Made by a program: the position numbers and the translations under genes
In this document: positions 60,350 to 64,000 of the stretch, one piece after another
How positions within the stretch are numbered: position 1 is the stretch's first letter
How the letters are laid out: each line of letters begins with the position of its first letter
Notes under the pieces: generated by a model
The model's input: the letters and a program-made list of their open reading frames with translations, nothing else
The model's database searches: none
Told to the model about the DNA's origin: nothing
Assembly: GCA_944321365.1 (NCBI GenBank)
Contig: CALULA010000001.1
Location: 372,001 to 436,000, forward strand
Source: an uncultured Paraprevotella sp.
Lineage (GTDB): Bacteria; Bacteroidota; Bacteroidia; Bacteroidales; Bacteroidaceae
DNA: 64,000 nucleotides
Direction: 5' to 3'

Positions 60350-60478
60350 ATCCGTGCGGCTCGCGGGAAGGTTTTTTCCTGCAATGCCGGCAGAAGCTCT
60401 CCGCCCCGTGCACCTTTCTGCGCAGGACGGATTCACGTTAAATAGCGTAATTTGTACGATTGTTTTCCGCCTATTCAT

Positions 60479-60486
60479 TAACTTTG
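60479..60486 (+). promoter_or_regulatory. Promoter -7 element of the DUF5686 gene
   Basis: TAACTTTG, 25 bp before the ATG at 60512. Confidence 0.65.
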
Positions 60487-60511
60487 CAACTTGATTCTTT
60501 AAAGTCAGTCC

Positions 60512-63082
60512 ATGCTATCGCAGCTTAATTATAAAGTTCTTTTACTGTTGTTGTCAGGTTGGTGCGCCGCGCTGTCGGCGCATGCGCAGTTCAAGGGGCG
60601 GGTGACGGATGCGGAAACCGGTGCGCCCGTCCCGTCAGTGAACATCTATTTTGAGCAGCATCGTCAGGTGGGGACTGTGACAAACAGAAGAGGCTATTAT
60701 ACGCTGAGGCCCATCAGCGAGGGGGATTCTCTTGTGTTCTCGTGCGTGGGATATGCTACATATAAGGTATATGCGGCGAAGAATGCCGGCCGGCAGACGC
60801 TGGATGTGAAACTGCGCCCCACAGACTACCGCTTGTCGGAGCTGTCGGTGAAGCCTAAAAAGTACCGTTACAGCCGCAAGCATAATCCTGCGGTGGAGCT
60901 GATGCGCAAGGTGATCGATGCGAAGAAGAGCAACGACCTGAAGAATAATGAGTTTTACCGTTATGACAAGTACCAGCGCATAACGTTCGCGTTCAACAAC
61001 CTCACCCAGCAGTTTATGGACAGCAGCTTTCTGCGCAAGTTCCCGACGTTGCTGAAGCAGGTGGAATATTGCCCGCAGACACAGACCAACATTCTGCCGC
61101 TAACATATAACGAGACGGCATCGGAGCACATCTACCGTAAGAACCCTGAGGCTGAGCGCAATTTTCTGTTGGGCCAGCGTTCGGAGGGATTGAACGAGCT
61201 TTTTGCCACCGGTGATATTGCCAACATTGTCCTTCAGCGTTTCTTTACGGACGTGAACATCTATGACAATTCCATCAATCTGCTGGAACGTTATTTTACC
61301 AGCCCTTTGTCATCCGCCTCGGCCATATCTTTTTATCAGTATTTCATCATGGATACGCTGGATGTAGAGGGCGACCGGTGCATAGAGTTGAGCTTCATTC
61401 CGCAGAACCCGCAGGACTTCGGCTTTTCCGGACGCCTGTGGGTGCTGGCCGACAGCACTTACCGCGTGAAGCGTTGCCTGCTGAATCTGCCGCTCCGTTC
61501 CAGTGTGAATTTCATCAGCCGGCTGGTGATAGAGCAGGATTTTGCCACTTTGTCCAACGGGCAGCGGGCTTTGGTGAAAGACAATATGATAGTGGAACTC
61601 GGAGCCTTGAAGAAGTTCCATAACATGTTGGTCAAGAGAACCACGGCATACACGGGCTTCGATTTCTCTCCTATTGCGGACGAGGAGTTCGACCGGCGGG
61701 AAATGCCGCGCGAGGGTACGATGGAGACGAGGGACGAAGCGTTCTGGAACCGGCATCGGACTGATACGCTGACCCGCTCCGAAGCCGCCATGCCGGACAT
61801 GGTGCGCGACCTGACCCGGAAGCGGGGAGCGGGATGGATACTCTGGATTGTCAGGGCGTTTGTGGAAAATTATGTGGAAACCTCACCTCCGGGGAAAAAG
61901 AATTATGTGGACTTTGGCCCGGTCAACACCGTGATTTCCTCCAACTTTATCGACAAAATCCGTCTGCGTGCCAGCGCGCAGACCACGGCCAACCTGCATC
62001 CCCGCCTCTTTCTGAAAGGCTATGCGGCTTATGGCGTGCGCGACAGAAGGTGGAAATATGAGGGCGAGGTGGAATATTCGTTCCTGAAGAAGCAGTATTC
62101 TCCGGAGGAATTTCCCCGCAATTCCATAGCCTTGTCCACCCGTTACGATGTGATGGCCCCGTCTGATGCGATGCTTCCGACGGATAAGGACAACGTGTTT
62201 GCCTCATTCAAGACCCAGACCGTGGACCAGATGGCGTATTTCCGACAGTACAGCCTGCGCTATGTCTATGAATTTGACAGTCATTTCGGCATCACGGCCC
62301 AGTTGCGTCATATAACACAAAACCCTACGGGGTCGCTCTTTTACCGCACGATGGCGGGACAGGCCGTGCATGAAATCCGGCAAAGCGAGGCCACCCTGAG
62401 CCTGCGGTATGCGCCGGGTGAGGTGGTCGCCGTCACCAAACAAAGGCGTCATCCGGTGAATCATAACTTCCCGGTATATACGCTGTTGCACACGGCAGGG
62501 TTCAAGGGAGTGCTGGGCGGTGACTATGCCTCAAACTATACGGAGCTTTCTGTCACAAGGCGGTTCTGGCTGAACTCATGCGGCAGGATTGATGTCCATC
62601 TCCGTGCGGGAGCGCAATGGAACAGGGTGCCTTTCCCGTTGCTGATTGCTCCGGCTGCCAATAACTCTTACATCATCCAGCGCAGCATGTTCAATATGAT
62701 CAACAACATGGAGTTCCTGAACGACCGTTTCGTGTCGCTTGCCTTGCAATGGGACTTGAGCGGGAAACTGTTCAACCGCATTCCTTTGCTCAAACGCCTG
62801 AAGTGGCGTGAGGTGGTAGGCTTCAAGACGCTTTACGGCACCCTGACGGATAAGAACAATCCTTATGCGGCGGGCGGACAGGGCGACCTGTTCGAGTTCC
62901 CCTCGCGCAATGGTATGCCCACGAGCTTTGTCATGGGCGACGCACCTTATATGGAACTGAACGTCGGTGTGCACAACATATTCAAGATTCTCCGCATAGA
63001 CTATGTGCGTCGTCTGAATTATCTGAATCTTCCGAATGTGAAAAAGAACGGCGTAAGGTTTGTCTTGCAGTTTGACTTTTAA
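60512..63082 (+). CDS. DUF5686 outer-membrane protein with carboxypeptidase-regulatory-like domain
   Basis: An 856-residue exported protein. Signal peptide (VLLLLLSGWCAALSAHAQ), then a carboxypeptidase D regulatory-like (plug-associated) domain at about residues 28-110 (FKGRVTDAETGAPVPSVNIY; NRRGYYTLRPISEGDSLVFS), then a large DUF5686 region predicted to end as an outer-membrane barrel (RIDYVRRLNYLNLPNVKKNG and the terminal aromatic LQFDF). It resembles TonB-receptor relatives in design but has no TonB box or plug that I can see. Function unknown. It is followed 13 bp later by rarA. Confidence 0.87.
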   Translation: MLSQLNYKVLLLLLSGWCAALSAHAQFKGRVTDAETGAPVPSVNIYFEQHRQVGTVTNRRGYYTLRPISEGDSLVFSCVGYATYKVYAAKNAGRQTLDVKLRPTDYRLSELSVKPKKYRYSRKHNPAVELMRKVIDAKKSNDLKNNEFYRYDKYQRITFAFNNLTQQFMDSSFLRKFPTLLKQVEYCPQTQTNILPLTYNETASEHIYRKNPEAERNFLLGQRSEGLNELFATGDIANIVLQRFFTDVNIYDNSINLLERYFTSPLSSASAISFYQYFIMDTLDVEGDRCIELSFIPQNPQDFGFSGRLWVLADSTYRVKRCLLNLPLRSSVNFISRLVIEQDFATLSNGQRALVKDNMIVELGALKKFHNMLVKRTTAYTGFDFSPIADEEFDRREMPREGTMETRDEAFWNRHRTDTLTRSEAAMPDMVRDLTRKRGAGWILWIVRAFVENYVETSPPGKKNYVDFGPVNTVISSNFIDKIRLRASAQTTANLHPRLFLKGYAAYGVRDRRWKYEGEVEYSFLKKQYSPEEFPRNSIALSTRYDVMAPSDAMLPTDKDNVFASFKTQTVDQMAYFRQYSLRYVYEFDSHFGITAQLRHITQNPTGSLFYRTMAGQAVHEIRQSEATLSLRYAPGEVVAVTKQRRHPVNHNFPVYTLLHTAGFKGVLGGDYASNYTELSVTRRFWLNSCGRIDVHLRAGAQWNRVPFPLLIAPAANNSYIIQRSMFNMINNMEFLNDRFVSLALQWDLSGKLFNRIPLLKRLKWREVVGFKTLYGTLTDKNNPYAAGGQGDLFEFPSRNGMPTSFVMGDAPYMELNVGVHNIFKILRIDYVRRLNYLNLPNVKKNGVRFVLQFDF

Positions 63083-63095
63083 TCTTTATTCTATT

Positions 63096-64000
63096 ATGGC
63101 AGCACCTTTGGCAGAGAGAATGCGTCCCCGTACGCTGGACGATTATGTAGGACAGAAACATCTGGTCGGCCCGGATGCCGTCTTGCGCAAGATGATAGAT
63201 GCCGGGCGGATATCGTCGTTCATCCTGTGGGGACCGCCGGGAGTGGGGAAGACCACGCTGGCGCAGATTATCGCCCATAAGCTGGAAACTCCTTTCTATA
63301 CGTTGAGTGCGGTGACGAGCGGGGTGAAAGATGTCCGCGAGGTGATAGAAAAAGCCCGCAACAACCGCTTCTTCTCTCAGGCCAGTCCCATCCTTTTCAT
63401 CGACGAGATTCATCGTTTCAGCAAGTCGCAGCAAGACTCTTTGCTCGGAGCGGTGGAGCAAGGTACGGTCACTTTGATAGGTGCCACAACGGAAAATCCG
63501 TCTTTCGAGGTAATCAGACCCCTCTTGTCGCGATGCCAGCTGTATGTGCTGAAGAGTCTGACAAGGGATGATTTGCTGGAGCTTCTGCACCGCGCCATAG
63601 AGAAAGATACGGAACTCCGGACAAGACACATAGAACTGCGCGAGACGGATGCCATCTTGCGGTATAGCGGCGGCGACGCCCGCAAGTTGCTGAACATCCT
63701 TGAACTGGTGGTGGAAGCCGCCGGAACGGAAACGGTTGTCATCACAGACGCGGTGGTTACAGAGCGGCTTCAGCAGAATCCGTTGGCATACGAAAAGGAC
63801 GGAGAGCTGCACTATGACATCATATCCGCTTTCATTAAAAGCATCCGGGGCAGTGATCCGGACGCCGCTCTCTACTGGCTGGCACGGATGATAGAGGGCG
63901 GCGAGGATCCGGCTTTCATAGCACGGCGGCTGGTGATCTCGGCGAGCGAGGACATCGGGCTGGCCAATCCTAACGCGCTCCTGCTGGCCAATGCGGCTTT
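63096..64000 (+). CDS. rarA: Replication-associated recombination protein A (partial, 5' part)
   Basis: The first 301 codons of a clamp-loader-like AAA+ ATPase of the RarA/MgsA/WRNIP1 family, which acts at stalled replication forks. Start MAAPLAERMRPRTLDDYVGQ is the family start. Walker A is GPPGVGKTT (about residues 46-54), Walker B ILFIDEIHRF, sensor GATTENPSFEVIRPLLSRC with the arginine finger. The C-terminal tetramerisation region begins (DPDAALYWLARMIEGGEDP) and the frame runs off the window end without a stop. Confidence 0.94.
   Translation, partial: MAAPLAERMRPRTLDDYVGQKHLVGPDAVLRKMIDAGRISSFILWGPPGVGKTTLAQIIAHKLETPFYTLSAVTSGVKDVREVIEKARNNRFFSQASPILFIDEIHRFSKSQQDSLLGAVEQGTVTLIGATTENPSFEVIRPLLSRCQLYVLKSLTRDDLLELLHRAIEKDTELRTRHIELRETDAILRYSGGDARKLLNILELVVEAAGTETVVITDAVVTERLQQNPLAYEKDGELHYDIISAFIKSIRGSDPDAALYWLARMIEGGEDPAFIARRLVISASEDIGLANPNALLLANAA

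Noticed and set aside
60185-60478. Minus- and plus-strand frames across the OPT-DUF5686 gap
   Set aside because: They read through the palindrome and GC-rich repeats on both strands; no motif or start signal supports either.

Overview
The window reads as chromosomal backbone of a Bacteroidales (Bacteroidota) bacterium. Evidence: about twenty promoters carry the Bacteroides-type -7 element TAnnTTTG; there is a complete moxR-batABCDE cluster, a gldE homologue, DUF4295 and DUF5686 proteins, a T9SS-like sorting tail, an A-rich translation-start context, and a ribosomal protein S16 with a long Ala/Glu/Lys tail. I cannot name the species. No prophage, insertion sequence, CRISPR array, rRNA or tRNA was seen.

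Layout. 0-5.8 kb: tsaD end, cinA, rpmB-rpmG-DUF4295, ftsY, rimO, an HU gene and an HU-transmembrane-LysM fusion. 5.8-15 kb: Bat aerotolerance cluster with a PAP2 phosphatase. 15-20 kb: GH25 lysozyme divergent from a two-domain esterase, then RNase G, a 29-residue mS38/COX24-like ribosomal protein and HU. 20-27 kb: mutY, ssb, gldE, phosphopantetheinyl transferase, a methyltransferase, a TetR pseudogene and an AspT-type antiporter. 27-34 kb: complete trp operon (trpB-E-G-D-C-F-A, minus strand) behind a leader encoding a 19-residue peptide with three consecutive Trp codons and an intrinsic terminator, i.e. a ribosome-mediated attenuator. 34-43.7 kb: secreted and B3/B4 proteins, an S41 protease homologue lacking its expected nucleophile, then a phosphate block: OprP-like porin, divergent PiT transporter fused to a PhoU-like domain with Pho-box-like repeats upstream, then ppk-ppx. 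43.7-51.5 kb: M6-type protease, DUF4923 protein, glycogen synthase and phosphorylase. 51.5-60.2 kb: thioredoxin lipoprotein, prs, TenI-like protein, TPP-riboswitch-thiE-thiC, rpsP, OPT transporter. 60.5-64 kb: DUF5686 protein and the start of rarA.

The most unusual signal is a family of short repeats in five intergenic regions (15.0, 23.6, 26.9, 37.9 and 57.2 kb). Each has four to six units whose core (around TTGCGCAAG or TTCCGCAAG) recurs at a 22-bp period, with one 23-bp step, separated by variable DNA. Cores are similar within an array but differ between arrays. One array contains a 21-bp perfect inverted repeat, and one overlaps an intrinsic terminator. I do not recognise a named family and assign no function. 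All functions below are inferred from reading sequence and motifs; no database search was run.
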